Shown here: piece after piece, positions 25,552 to 34,532 of the stretch
How positions within the stretch are numbered: position 1 is the stretch's first letter
Layout of the letters: each line of letters begins with the position of its first letter
NCBI RefSeq assembly: GCF_009617895.1
Contig: NZ_BLAW01000001.1
Location: forward strand, 3,029,001 to 3,093,000
Length of the DNA stretch: 64,000 nucleotides
Origin: Prolixibacter sp. SD074
GTDB lineage: Bacteria; Bacteroidota; Bacteroidia; Bacteroidales; Prolixibacteraceae
Direction: 5' to 3'
The notes under the pieces: model-generated
What the model saw: only the letters and a program-made list of their open reading frames with translations
Told to the model about the DNA's origin: nothing
Database searches by the model: none
Position numbers and translations under genes: made by a program

Positions 25552-26844
25552 CTAAACCAAAAATTTTAAGACGAATAAGACACCCAGAACATACATGATA
25601 ACACTCACATCCTTGAACTTGCCCGACAGTACCTTCAGCAATACATACGAAAGCATCCCGAAAACAATTCCATCAGCAATACTATAAGTAAGTGGCATCA
25701 TAATGATGGTCAGGAAAGCAGGAATGGATTCGGTGTAATCGTCGAAGTTGATTTTCAAAATCGGGGACATCATAAACGAACCAACCAGAATCAAAGCCGG
25801 AGCCGTAGCGGCCCCCGGAACCATCAGGAAGAGCGGAGCCAGGAACAAAGCCAGGAAAAACATCCCGGCAACCGTCAGCGATGTCAAACCCGTCCTTCCA
25901 CCTTCGGCAACACCCGAAGCGCTTTCCACATACGTGGTAACCGTTGACGTTCCCAGCATTGCACCAAATGTTGTTCCGACAGCATCGGCAAACAGGGCCT
26001 GCTTTACCCGTGGTACACGGCCTTCAGCATCCAGCATGTTCGCTTTTGATGACACACCTACCAATGTTCCCACCGTATCGAACATATCGACAAACAGGAA
26101 CGTGAAGAGGATGATCACCATATTAAGCGAAAAGAGCTGTGAAAAGTCGAATTTAAAAGCGATAGGAGCTACCGACGGAGGCAAGCTTAGTATCTGTCCT
26201 TCCGGAAGATGGGCCACCCCCAGCGGAATACCCAAAATGGTAGAGGCAAAAATGCCAATCAGCAAAGCGCCTTTTACCCGGAGAGCCAGCAATACGCCCG
26301 TAAACAGCAATCCGAAAAGGGTAACCAATACGGTAGGAGAGCTCATGTCGCCCAATCCAACCAGCGTGGCGTCGTTATTTACAATCAAACCCGATCCCTG
26401 CATCCCGATAAACGCAATAAACAATCCAATACCGGCAGAGACAGCGTGTTTCAGGTTAATTGGTATCGCATTCACAATCAGTTCTCGGATATTAAATGCA
26501 GTCAGGACCAGGAAAATAATTCCTTCGATGAAAACAGCGGCCAGGGCAAACTGCCAACTGAAGCCCATCCCCAGACAAACAGTGTAAGCAAAGAAGGCAT
26601 TAAGTCCCATTCCCGGGGCCAGGGCAAATGGTAGGTTCGCGAATAATGCCATTACCAGTGTAGCGATAATGGAAGCCACGGCAGTCGCGGTAAAAAGAGC
26701 ATTTTTATCCATTCCGGTTTCCGAAAGAATCGTCGGGTTTATGGCAAGGATGTATGCCATGGTCATGAATGTGGTGATTCCGGCCACCACTTCGGTTTTC
26801 ACCGATGTTTTGTTCTGTGTAAGTTTAAAAAGCTTTTCTAACAT
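25552..26844 (-). CDS. Purine nucleobase permease, NCS2/AzgA family
   Basis: A 430-residue inner-membrane permease with about 12-14 hydrophobic segments. The N-terminal half has the AzgA-type stretch TTFMTMAYILAINPTIL, then FALAPGMGLNAFFAYTVCLG (the substrate-binding region), and in the second half FLFVDMFDTVGTLVGVS and LGTSTVTTYVESASGV. Members import adenine, guanine or hypoxanthine with protons. The gene follows an outer-membrane channel gene by 26 bp on the same strand, which fits a two-membrane purine uptake unit. Confidence 0.93.
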   Translation of the reverse strand: MLEKLFKLTQNKTSVKTEVVAGITTFMTMAYILAINPTILSETGMDKNALFTATAVASIIATLVMALFANLPFALAPGMGLNAFFAYTVCLGMGFSWQFALAAVFIEGIIFLVLTAFNIRELIVNAIPINLKHAVSAGIGLFIAFIGMQGSGLIVNNDATLVGLGDMSSPTVLVTLFGLLFTGVLLALRVKGALLIGIFASTILGIPLGVAHLPEGQILSLPPSVAPIAFKFDFSQLFSLNMVIILFTFLFVDMFDTVGTLVGVSSKANMLDAEGRVPRVKQALFADAVGTTFGAMLGTSTVTTYVESASGVAEGGRTGLTSLTVAGMFFLALFLAPLFLMVPGAATAPALILVGSFMMSPILKINFDDYTESIPAFLTIIMMPLTYSIADGIVFGMLSYVLLKVLSGKFKDVSVIMYVLGVLFVLKFLV

Positions 26845-26870
26845 AACGGTTTATTTAGCAATGTCCGGTA

Positions 26871-27551
26871 TCAAAATGTCCATTTACCTGCAATGGTCGG
26901 ATTCACCATAAATCCATAATGCTGCGAGAAATTGGTACTCAATTCAATTTCACTACCTACCGAGAAATTCTTGGTCACGTTGTACCAGAACTGCGGTTCA
27001 CTCAAGAAAACAAACTTGGTTTTATGTCCATTAAGTGTAAAATCTTCGCGCCAGAAGTCGGCAAATCCATCCAGTGTCACCTTGTTGTTGAAGAACTGCA
27101 AGGTCCATACGCCAGTGACCTGGAAGGAGTTTTTGTTTTTCCCGCGGATGGTTTTGTACATCAGCTGTAAGGTAAAAATCCTGGAATAGTCAGCCGTGTT
27201 CCAGGTGTAGTTCCCACCAAACAACCAGGCATCGTTTATCTGATAAGCACCACCGGGGGCATACTGTCCAAAACCACCATTGTACTCTACATGGATTTCG
27301 AACGGATTATCCCAGAATTTGAGCCCGCGGGCAATTTCCCAGTAAGCCAAAGCAACCCCTTGTACATTGTTGGCGCCATAGTCCATGTCAATAAAAAAGT
27401 AAGTACTACCGTACGGGCCGGGTTTAAACATCTCAACCGTCGATGTAAGGTACTTGCGGTCTTTGCCCATGTCGTAATGGAGCTGAATGTCCTGGGCTTC
27501 CAATGCCGTAAAGGCCATCAGAAAGGAAAGGGCAAAAAGGATCTTTTTCAT
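26871..27551 (-). CDS. DUF5020 family outer-membrane channel-like protein
   Basis: A 226-residue protein with a signal peptide (MKKILFALSFLMAFTALEAQ) and a body of alternating aromatic and polar residues. It ends in TIAGKWTF, the usual C-terminal Phe of an outer-membrane beta-barrel. It matches the DUF5020 family; such barrels resemble the nucleoside channel Tsx. I chose the ATG that begins the signal peptide, nine codons inside the longest frame. It is upstream of, and probably co-transcribed with, the purine permease gene, so it may pass nucleosides or bases across the outer membrane. The function is inferred from context. Confidence 0.78.
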   Translation of the reverse strand: MKKILFALSFLMAFTALEAQDIQLHYDMGKDRKYLTSTVEMFKPGPYGSTYFFIDMDYGANNVQGVALAYWEIARGLKFWDNPFEIHVEYNGGFGQYAPGGAYQINDAWLFGGNYTWNTADYSRIFTLQLMYKTIRGKNKNSFQVTGVWTLQFFNNKVTLDGFADFWREDFTLNGHKTKFVFLSEPQFWYNVTKNFSVGSEIELSTNFSQHYGFMVNPTIAGKWTF

Positions 27552-27853
27552 GTGATAATTGTTCGTTTTTAACGCCACATGTCACGCACCGCTACATTGA
27601 TTACCATAAGATTTGCAATGCTCATGGCTCGTTTCATGAAATGAGGGTTTATTACGGAAATGGTTGCAAAACCAATGAAATATCTCCGCGATAATTTTAA
27701 AAAATATTAACAAATCCGTCGCGAAATTAACAATATTTGCAAATTGACTTACAGATTAGTAAATCAGAACGATAGTTTGTAATAAATCTACATTTCGGTA
27801 CCTTTTTACTTCTCCCGTTTTTACTGATAGCGTGAAGGCCGTTTGAACGGAAT

Positions 27854-28519
27854 TCAGGATTTCAGACGATCATCAATGGCCTGGTTCAAATACTGATTCA
27901 TTGTCGAAAGCACTTTAAAAGTTTCCAGTACATTTTCCATGAACAAAGGCGAAAGGATCTCTTCTGCTGTTAGATTGCGGCCATAGGCATAGGATTTATT
28001 CCGCAACAAGTGGATATATTCCCAATCCTTGGGAAAATCGCGGGGAGCGGTTTTCAACCTGGCATCGTATTCATCAGGCAGATGTTTCTGAAATTCCGGA
28101 TTTTCCTTTATCGACAAAAACCCTTCCGGATCGAGGAAAATTTCCTGGCGAATAGCTTTAAGGTTAGCTGATGGCGGCATAAAAACGCCCCCGCCGAGGA
28201 ATGAACTTCCGGGCTGCAGGTGCAGATAATACCCGGCATATCCTGATTTCCGACCACCACGAGAGATGAAACTTCCGTAATTTGTTTTGTAAGGGCGCTT
28301 GTCATTTGAAAAACGGACATCCCGAAAAATCCGGAACATGCAGTCTTTTGGAGCAAGCATCGGAACTTCCGGATCAAACGACTTGATTTCGTTATTCAGA
28401 AGCTCCGTAAACGCCAAAAACTTGCTCCTCGTTTCTTCGTAACGGTCCCGGTTTCGCTCAAACCATTCGCGGTTATTGTTCTTTCCCAAATCGGCCAGGA
28501 AATCAAGAATATCTTTCAT
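27854..28519 (-). CDS. DUF2461 (TIGR02453) family protein
   Basis: A 221-residue cytoplasmic protein of the DUF2461 family, known by FLADLGKNNNREWFERNRDRY near the N-terminus, then MFRIFRDVRFSNDKRPYKTN and GYYLHLQPGSSFLGGG. It is widespread and uncharacterised. I chose the ATG giving MKDILDFLADLG, the conserved beginning, rather than one 15 codons upstream. A TAAATTTG -7 element lies 27 bp upstream on this strand, inside that longer frame, which also supports the short start. The divergent neighbour is ispD. Confidence 0.88.
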   Translation of the reverse strand: MKDILDFLADLGKNNNREWFERNRDRYEETRSKFLAFTELLNNEIKSFDPEVPMLAPKDCMFRIFRDVRFSNDKRPYKTNYGSFISRGGRKSGYAGYYLHLQPGSSFLGGGVFMPPSANLKAIRQEIFLDPEGFLSIKENPEFQKHLPDEYDARLKTAPRDFPKDWEYIHLLRNKSYAYGRNLTAEEILSPLFMENVLETFKVLSTMNQYLNQAIDDRLKS

Positions 28520-28626
28520 GATAAAAATCGCTTTAGCAGTTTCACCAAATTTATTCGAAATCACCGTAAGGTTTGTAAAGGGAAGGGTAAATTTGCATAG
28601 GAAACAGAAATCAGAGCTGAATTGTC

Positions 28627-29328
28627 ATGAATAAACCCGACCCTCATTCCACCAAACGTTCCGTAATTGTTGTTGCCGGAGGCAGTGGTTCCCGGATGAA
28701 AAGTGACCGGCCGAAACAGTTCCTGGAATTATTGGGAAAGCCGGTCCTGATGTACACATTGGAAGCATTCAACCGGTTCGATTCCACCATGGATTTGATT
28801 GTTGTGTTACCCGCTGACCAGATTCCCTTCTGGGAACAATTATGCCTGAATCATAATTTTGTCATTCGTCATCAGGTAGTAGCTGGCGGAGACACCCGGT
28901 TTCATTCGGTAAAAAATGGTTTGTCGGCTTTGTCCGCCTGTGATTTGGTTGCCATTCATGACGGCGTACGACCATTGGTGAGCCAAACAACCATCGAGAA
29001 TTGCTTCCTGATTGCGAAAAAACAAGGCACTGCCATTCCGGTGCTGCCGGTCATCGAATCGTTGCGCGAAGGAAATATGGAAGAATCTGCCCCTGTGGAC
29101 CGTAGTCGTTACTATTCAGTGCAAACGCCGCAAATTTTCCGCACCTCAACATTGTTGAAAGCCTACGAACAGGATTTTAATTCCTTATTTACGGATGATG
29201 CATCGGTTGTTGAAAGTGCCGGTTTTCGGGTTAAACTAGTGGAAGGAAATCGCGAAAACATCAAGATCACGCATCCGGTAGATTTAAGAATTGCCGAATT
29301 TTTCCTTTCCCTACCGGGAAGAAAATAA
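28627..29328 (+). CDS. ispD: 2-C-methyl-D-erythritol 4-phosphate cytidylyltransferase
   Basis: The third step of the MEP isoprenoid pathway: it joins CTP to methylerythritol 4-phosphate in the cytoplasm. It has 233 residues. The CTP loop VVAGGSGSRMKSDRPKQF (15-32) carries the expected Arg and Lys, and LVAIHDGVRPLVS, VDRSRYYSVQTPQIF and FTDDASVVESAG match the family. A ribitol-5-phosphate cytidylyltransferase is the only close alternative, but the motifs and the lack of teichoic-acid genes favour IspD. A TAAATTTG element lies upstream. The converging cyclophilin gene starts its 3' end on the next base. Confidence 0.93.
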   Translation: MNKPDPHSTKRSVIVVAGGSGSRMKSDRPKQFLELLGKPVLMYTLEAFNRFDSTMDLIVVLPADQIPFWEQLCLNHNFVIRHQVVAGGDTRFHSVKNGLSALSACDLVAIHDGVRPLVSQTTIENCFLIAKKQGTAIPVLPVIESLREGNMEESAPVDRSRYYSVQTPQIFRTSTLLKAYEQDFNSLFTDDASVVESAGFRVKLVEGNRENIKITHPVDLRIAEFFLSLPGRK

Positions 29329-30663
29329 TCACTTCAGAATACGGATGCGTTTCACGCGTATGTCACGCAAGGGCCGGTAATATTTGTCCACACTCACGGT
29401 ATCGATCTTGTCTGCCACATTCATTCCCGAAGTCACTTCACCGAAGATGGTATATTCGCCGTCAAGTGTCGGTGCGCCGCCGGTCGTCTTATACACCCGG
29501 CGCTGTTCGGGCGAGAATTTGATGTGATTTTCCTTTTCGATATCGTCCAGCTCCTTATCGGAATAAGTTCGTCCCACTACAATATAGAACTGGCTTCCGT
29601 CCGAACGTTTGTAACGGTTTTGCCTGTCGGGAAGACGGGGAACACCGACTATTCCACGCCGGTGAAAATACTTCGGGTTGATATTAGCCGGAAGCGTGTA
29701 TCCGGGACCTTTCCAGCCCACCATATCATCAGGCCTGGCATGCCGTGTATCAGCTGCACCGGTCTGAATCACAAATTTGGCAATAACCCGGTGCCACAGC
29801 AACGAGTCGTAATAATGTTCCCGAACCAGTTTCAGGAAATTATCGCGGTAAAGCGGCATATTATTAAAGAGCCTGATGATGATGTTTCCGTAATCGGTTT
29901 CCACCAGCACGCCTTTTATTTTGGCATTTGCGGCGCTCACTTCCGGAGGTACCTTCCCTCCAAGTCGCGAAATCGGCTTCAGTGGCTCATTTTGTTTTTC
30001 CAGTAATTTGGCAACAACCTCTGCGGGGACAGCCAGGTAATCCTGATCGATACCCGCCGAATACAACTTGCCTACTCCCAGGACTTCCCGGTTATTCAGA
30101 AAAACCGGCCGACCATTGGTTGAACTGTAAATAATGTTGGAAATCCGAAAAACGTCGTTTCCCTGAATCGTTGATTCTTCCAGCATCTTCCCTTTACCAA
30201 TCGGGACTGTTTTTCCCCGGATGGGGCTAACAACATAGGTTAGCGCTCCCCGGGGAACATGCCCGGTATATAATTTCAGGCCGGGCCGATGCAGGTTCTT
30301 TATTTTCAGCAGGACCAAATCGTTGATCCGGTCGACTGCCAAAAATCCGGCAACCTGGTAAGTTGCATTCCCATCCAGCGGTTGTACTTCTGCACGATTC
30401 GAGTTTCCGAAAAGAGAATAGGGACTAACAGCAACACTATCGTTCAGAAAAAAACCCATCCCCTGCTCCAATCGACGTTTCCCGTCGTACGTAGTCACCG
30501 AAAAAACGGATGGCAACAAACTTCCAAACGAGACTTTCTCCGGTACTTTTTTTCCCGTTTTATTCTTATTTTTTTCCGAAGTATTTCCTTTTCCCCCGGA
30601 GCCTCCGCACGAAACCAATGCCACGGCTAACGTAAGAATCAGAAATTGTTTCATCCGTGCCAT
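29329..30663 (-). CDS. Lipoprotein with inactive trypsin-like domain fused to a cyclophilin
   Basis: A 444-residue lipoprotein (VSCGG, Cys19) with two domains. Residues about 55-235 resemble a trypsin-like fold: GMGFFLNDSVAVSPYSLF in place of the usual Gly-Ser/His strand, DRINDLVLLKI for the Asp strand, and IIYSSTNGRPVFLNN where active enzymes have GxSGGP. The His and Ser of the triad are missing, so it should not cut proteins. Residues about 250-444 form a cyclophilin-type prolyl isomerase with WHRVIAKFVIQTG, keeping the catalytic Arg. It is the last of three cyclophilin genes. Its first start codon abuts the stop of the preceding gene, and MKQF nine bases later is also possible. Confidence 0.8.
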   Translation of the reverse strand: MARMKQFLILTLAVALVSCGGSGGKGNTSEKNKNKTGKKVPEKVSFGSLLPSVFSVTTYDGKRRLEQGMGFFLNDSVAVSPYSLFGNSNRAEVQPLDGNATYQVAGFLAVDRINDLVLLKIKNLHRPGLKLYTGHVPRGALTYVVSPIRGKTVPIGKGKMLEESTIQGNDVFRISNIIYSSTNGRPVFLNNREVLGVGKLYSAGIDQDYLAVPAEVVAKLLEKQNEPLKPISRLGGKVPPEVSAANAKIKGVLVETDYGNIIIRLFNNMPLYRDNFLKLVREHYYDSLLWHRVIAKFVIQTGAADTRHARPDDMVGWKGPGYTLPANINPKYFHRRGIVGVPRLPDRQNRYKRSDGSQFYIVVGRTYSDKELDDIEKENHIKFSPEQRRVYKTTGGAPTLDGEYTIFGEVTSGMNVADKIDTVSVDKYYRPLRDIRVKRIRILK

Positions 30664-31479
30664 TTACCTGATCTCATTAATGTTTACTATTTTCACATCC
30701 TCCAGGGGACGATCATTTTTATCGGTTTTCAGTGATGCAATTTTGTCAATCACATCAAAACCGTCAATTACTTCGCCAAAAACCGTGTACTTACCATCCA
30801 GCTCCGGATAACCGCCAACAGTCGTGTAGGCTTTTCGTTGTGCTTTGGAAAAATTCAGGACATGGGGATTCAAAGCATATTCCGTTTCAATTTGTTGCTT
30901 TAGCGGATTAGCAAGGGCCCTGAATTCGTCCACTTTCTTCTCTTTCTTCAGCTTTGCCAATTTGGCTTTAACTTCAGGGGTCAGGACCTGTTTAATGATC
31001 TGCTTCTTAATCGGGACATTATTAGCCAACTCCATTGTATCCAGCTCTCCGGGGCGGTATACGCGTCCTTCCACAATGTAAAACTGCGAGATATCGGATT
31101 GTTTAAACGGATTCACATCGTCGGGTTGGCGGGGAGCACACAAAGCTCCTTTTTTGTGAAAATGATCCGGACGGATTTCATCATCAACAGTGAAAGCCGG
31201 ATTCCCATAACCAATAAGTTTTCCCGGAGGGGCATTCCGGGAATCGGCAGCCCCACCCTGAACCAGGAAATTACGAATGACCCGGTAAAACAAGGTTCCG
31301 TTGTAATATCCCTTTTTTACCTCCTGCAGAAATTTATCGCGGTGTTTGGGCGTATCATTGTACAACTTGCATTTCATATCGCCGAAATTGGTCGAGATAA
31401 CGACAATATGTTCCGGCTCCTGAGCCTTAGCCCCGGCTACGGTAAAAAGAAAAACCAACAAGAAAACGATCTTCTTCAC
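30664..31479 (-). CDS. Secreted peptidyl-prolyl cis-trans isomerase, cyclophilin type
   Basis: A 271-residue protein with a Sec signal peptide (MKKIVFLLVFLFTVAGAKAQ), so it folds proteins in the periplasm or outside. The cyclophilin core is clear: FYRVIRNFLVQGGAADS (catalytic Arg), a SQFYIVEGRVY strand, and near the end YTTVGGYPELDGKYTVFGEV. Between these two core parts it carries an extra charged, helical insert of about 70 residues not found in standard cyclophilins. The middle gene of a three-gene tandem with related members on both sides. Confidence 0.9.
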   Translation of the reverse strand: MKKIVFLLVFLFTVAGAKAQEPEHIVVISTNFGDMKCKLYNDTPKHRDKFLQEVKKGYYNGTLFYRVIRNFLVQGGAADSRNAPPGKLIGYGNPAFTVDDEIRPDHFHKKGALCAPRQPDDVNPFKQSDISQFYIVEGRVYRPGELDTMELANNVPIKKQIIKQVLTPEVKAKLAKLKKEKKVDEFRALANPLKQQIETEYALNPHVLNFSKAQRKAYTTVGGYPELDGKYTVFGEVIDGFDVIDKIASLKTDKNDRPLEDVKIVNINEIR

Positions 31480-31555
31480 AATCCGGTCTGTTTTTGAATG
31501 TTTTCCGTGAATAAAATGAAAATTGAATAAACAGGCAAATAGCCTGACTTCTTCG

Positions 31556-32383
31556 CTAATCCTTCAGTATTTTCATGGTCATCTTCACATCTTTCACGGG
31601 CCTGTCGTGATCATCCGTCTTTACATGAGCGATGGAATCGATGACATTCAGTCCTTCTATCACCTCACCGAATACGGTATAATTGCCATCGAGGTGAGGA
31701 ACGCCACCAATGGCCGTATAGGTTTCCCGTTGCTGTTTGGCAAAATGGAAAGGGTGCAAAGCAGCACTGTCCTGTGCCTGTTTTTCCAGCCGGTCAAGCA
31801 AATCGGCGTACTCAATTTGCTTTCCCTGTTCCTGTAATATCCTCACCGAATCGGCCTTTTTCATAAACAGCTGATGATAAATATCCTGCGCCTCCCGTTG
31901 AGTTTGCATTGTTTCGAGCGAATCGAGCGCCTGTGGAGTAAAAACTTTCCCTTCGACAATATAAAACTGCGAACCTGACGAGCGTTTCTCCGGATTGGCC
32001 TGGTCGCCTAATCGCGCGGCGGCCAATGCTCCTTTCTTATGAAAAAAACCAGGCCTGAATTCTGCAGGAAGCGTATAGCCCGGACCTCCATTTCCCAGCA
32101 TCTGTCCCGGTTCTGCATCGCGTGACTGCGGATCACCACCCTGAATCATAAATTCAGGTATGACACGATGAAAAAGCAATCCGTTATAAAATCCCTGCTT
32201 CACCAGCTTGAGGAAATTATCGCGGTGTTGCGGCGTTTCGTTGTACAACAGCACTTTCATATCGCCGTACTCCGTTTTAATAAGTACAACCGGTCGTTTT
32301 TGTTTTTCCGTTTTACCGGAATGAGAACAGGACGTTAGAAACAATATGGTCAAAGCCAGTAAGAAATGGATTTTTCGTTGCAT
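31556..32383 (-). CDS. Lipoprotein peptidyl-prolyl cis-trans isomerase, cyclophilin type
   Basis: A 275-residue lipoprotein (LFLTSCSHSG, Cys19) with a cyclophilin core: FHRVIPEFMIQGGDP, GSQFYIVEGKVF and YTAIGGVPHLDGNYTVFGEV. Like its neighbour it has a long helical insert in the core, here Gln- and Glu-rich. It heads the cyclophilin tandem, with a 76-bp gap before the second gene. Membrane-bound prolyl isomerases of this kind help outer-membrane or surface proteins to fold. Confidence 0.9.
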   Translation of the reverse strand: MQRKIHFLLALTILFLTSCSHSGKTEKQKRPVVLIKTEYGDMKVLLYNETPQHRDNFLKLVKQGFYNGLLFHRVIPEFMIQGGDPQSRDAEPGQMLGNGGPGYTLPAEFRPGFFHKKGALAAARLGDQANPEKRSSGSQFYIVEGKVFTPQALDSLETMQTQREAQDIYHQLFMKKADSVRILQEQGKQIEYADLLDRLEKQAQDSAALHPFHFAKQQRETYTAIGGVPHLDGNYTVFGEVIEGLNVIDSIAHVKTDDHDRPVKDVKMTMKILKD

Positions 32384-32446
32384 AATTTTCGAATTTGGTG
32401 CCTAAGGTATAAAAGATCAGTTATATCAGGTGACAGACAAAACAAC

Positions 32447-32473
32447 AAAAGCCTCCTTTTTTGGAAGCCTTTG
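32447..32473 (-). terminator. Terminator after the guanylyltransferase gene
   Basis: On the minus strand AAAGGCTTCC pairs with GGAGGCTTTT (two wobble pairs), followed by a T-rich tract, about 25 bp after the stop codon. Confidence 0.6.
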
Positions 32474-32495
32474 CCCTTGTCGTGTATCGTGCGGG

Positions 32496-33584
32496 TTATT
32501 TTTTTTCTTCAGCCAGGTTCATATCCGCAACAAACTGGCGGATTTGCTGCTCGTCATCTTTTTTACAAATCAACAGGGTATTATCCGTTTCCACCACAAT
32601 GTATCCATCAAGTCCTTGTACTACCGCTGTTTTTTCTCCGGACATGTTGATGATGCTGTCCCTGGTTTCATATAGAAAAACCTTGTCTCCCCATACAGCA
32701 TTCTGATTCTCATCGACATGGAGATTTTCATGAAGTGATCCCCATGTTCCCAGGTCGGACCAACCAAAGTCCGAGCAAAGTACGTAAACATTATCAGCCT
32801 TTTCCATAATCCCGAAGTCAATGGAAATATTGGGACACTCCGAATAGGCTTTATTGATGAAATGGACCTCGTCTTCCGTATGGTAATATTTGTATCCTTT
32901 TTCAAAAATCGTATTGACATCAGGAAGATACTTCGCCAATGCTTCGTGAATGGCTTGAACGGACCAAATAAATATACCGGAATTCCAGAAAAATTCGCCT
33001 GTTTCCATGAACAGCCGGGCCATCTTACGATCCGGCTTTTCAGTAAATGTTTTTACGTGATACAAATTATCGTAATCAGCCATTTCACAATTATCAGCTA
33101 CCTGGATGTAACCATATCCCGTCTCCGGCCTACTTGGTTTAATTCCGAGGGTAAGAAGAACCTTATTCTTCGCGGTAAATTCCATTCCTTTTCGAATTTC
33201 TTCAAGGAAAATATTCTCTTTCAGGATCAGGTGATCAGATGGAGCGACTACAATATTGGCATCTTTACAGCGACTGATAATTTTATGCGTAGCGTAAGCC
33301 ACACACGGTGCCGTATTTCTTCTCAGCGGTTCGCACAACACCTGATCTAACGTCAGTTTAGGCAACTGTTCCAGCACCATTTCGCGATAGCGTTCGCTGG
33401 TTACCACCAATATATTTTCAGCCGGGAATATCTTGTTAAAGCGATCAAAAGTAAGCTGGAGCAACGATTTTCCCACTCCGAGAATGTCAATAAATTGTTT
33501 TGGCCTGTCCTGTGTACTAAGTGGCCAGAATCGGCTTCCGATACCGCCGGCCATAATAACACAGTAATTATTGCAATTGTCCAT
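32496..33584 (-). CDS. Mannose-1-phosphate guanylyltransferase
   Basis: This enzyme makes GDP-mannose from mannose-1-phosphate and GTP, the donor for mannose, fucose and many surface polysaccharides. The 362 residues match the single-domain form common in Bacteroidota. The GTP loop is MAGGIGSRFWPLSTQDRPKQF (11-31), then VVAPSDHLI, GYGYIQV, FTEKPD and FFWNSGIFIW. There is no C-terminal phosphomannose isomerase domain. Two TAnnTTTG-like elements lie upstream on this strand (33601-33608 and 33621-33628). No polysaccharide genes are adjacent. Confidence 0.93.
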   Translation of the reverse strand: MDNCNNYCVIMAGGIGSRFWPLSTQDRPKQFIDILGVGKSLLQLTFDRFNKIFPAENILVVTSERYREMVLEQLPKLTLDQVLCEPLRRNTAPCVAYATHKIISRCKDANIVVAPSDHLILKENIFLEEIRKGMEFTAKNKVLLTLGIKPSRPETGYGYIQVADNCEMADYDNLYHVKTFTEKPDRKMARLFMETGEFFWNSGIFIWSVQAIHEALAKYLPDVNTIFEKGYKYYHTEDEVHFINKAYSECPNISIDFGIMEKADNVYVLCSDFGWSDLGTWGSLHENLHVDENQNAVWGDKVFLYETRDSIINMSGEKTAVVQGLDGYIVVETDNTLLICKKDDEQQIRQFVADMNLAEEKK

Positions 33585-33791
33585 GAGAACGGTTTTGTAT
33601 CAAATTTATCCAAATTTTTGCAAAGGTAAAGTCAAAATCCTTCCGGATGATCAAATGGCGAAGAAAAGGCAGGAATAAGGGCATTCCTTAATAATTTTGT
33701 ACTTTTAGATAAATATTCCAAAGGGGTAATCCACGCTACCCTGAAGGTTCGGCAAAAGAGATGAAACATTAGAATAAGTAAAACGAGATAT

Positions 33792-34532
33792 ATGAAATTC
33801 ATCTTCCACCTGGGACAGTATATGTTGCTGATGAAGAAAGTATTCAGCAGGCCGGAACGCCATAAGATATACTGGCGTCAATTATTGGTAGAGATCGAAA
33901 AACTGGGGATTGATTCCATCGGCATTGTAGTTATCATATCGGTTTTTATGGGAGGAATTATCACGCTCCAGTTGTCGTATAATATGTCCAATCCGTTTTT
34001 GCCTTCTTATCTGATAGGTTTAGGTAATCGCGATACCCTGATCCTGGAATTTTCATCTACGATTCTGAGCCTGATGCTGGCGGGAAAAGTAGGTTCAAAC
34101 ATTGCCACTGAAATTGGCAGTATGCGCATCACGGAACAAATTGACTCGATGGAGATCATGGGTATTAATTCAGCGTCATTTCTCATTCTTCCCAAAATTC
34201 TGGCTTTTGTGATTGTTAGTCCGATGCTGTTTGTTTTAAGCATTGCTACCGGATTGATTGGAGGATTAATTACTGGACCGATGTCGGGCGCTATTACCAC
34301 AGCTGACTACCTGAACGGTGTCACTTACGCGTTTGTGCCTTATTACGTAACCTTTTCAGGTTTGAAAACACTGGTATTTGGATTTCTGATTGCCTCGGTA
34401 CCGGCTTACCTGGGCTATTATGTCGACGGAGGCGCACTCGAAGTAGGAAAGGCAAGTACGCAATCCGTCGTAACAACCAGTGTTCTGATTCTGTTTTTTG
34501 ATTTAATTCTCACGCAAATCTTCTTCAAATGA
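33792..34532 (+). CDS. mlaE: MlaE family lipid ABC transporter permease
   Basis: A 246-residue inner-membrane protein of the MlaE family, with 5-6 hydrophobic segments. The family stretch LAGKVGSNIATEIGSMRITE followed by QIDSMEIMGI is clear. MlaE forms the channel of the phospholipid transport system that keeps the outer membrane asymmetric, with MlaF as its ATPase. The stop overlaps the start of mlaF by 4 bp (ATGA). A TAATTTTG element lies about 93 bp upstream. No MlaD-type MCE gene follows in this window. Confidence 0.93.
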   Translation: MKFIFHLGQYMLLMKKVFSRPERHKIYWRQLLVEIEKLGIDSIGIVVIISVFMGGIITLQLSYNMSNPFLPSYLIGLGNRDTLILEFSSTILSLMLAGKVGSNIATEIGSMRITEQIDSMEIMGINSASFLILPKILAFVIVSPMLFVLSIATGLIGGLITGPMSGAITTADYLNGVTYAFVPYYVTFSGLKTLVFGFLIASVPAYLGYYVDGGALEVGKASTQSVVTTSVLILFFDLILTQIFFK

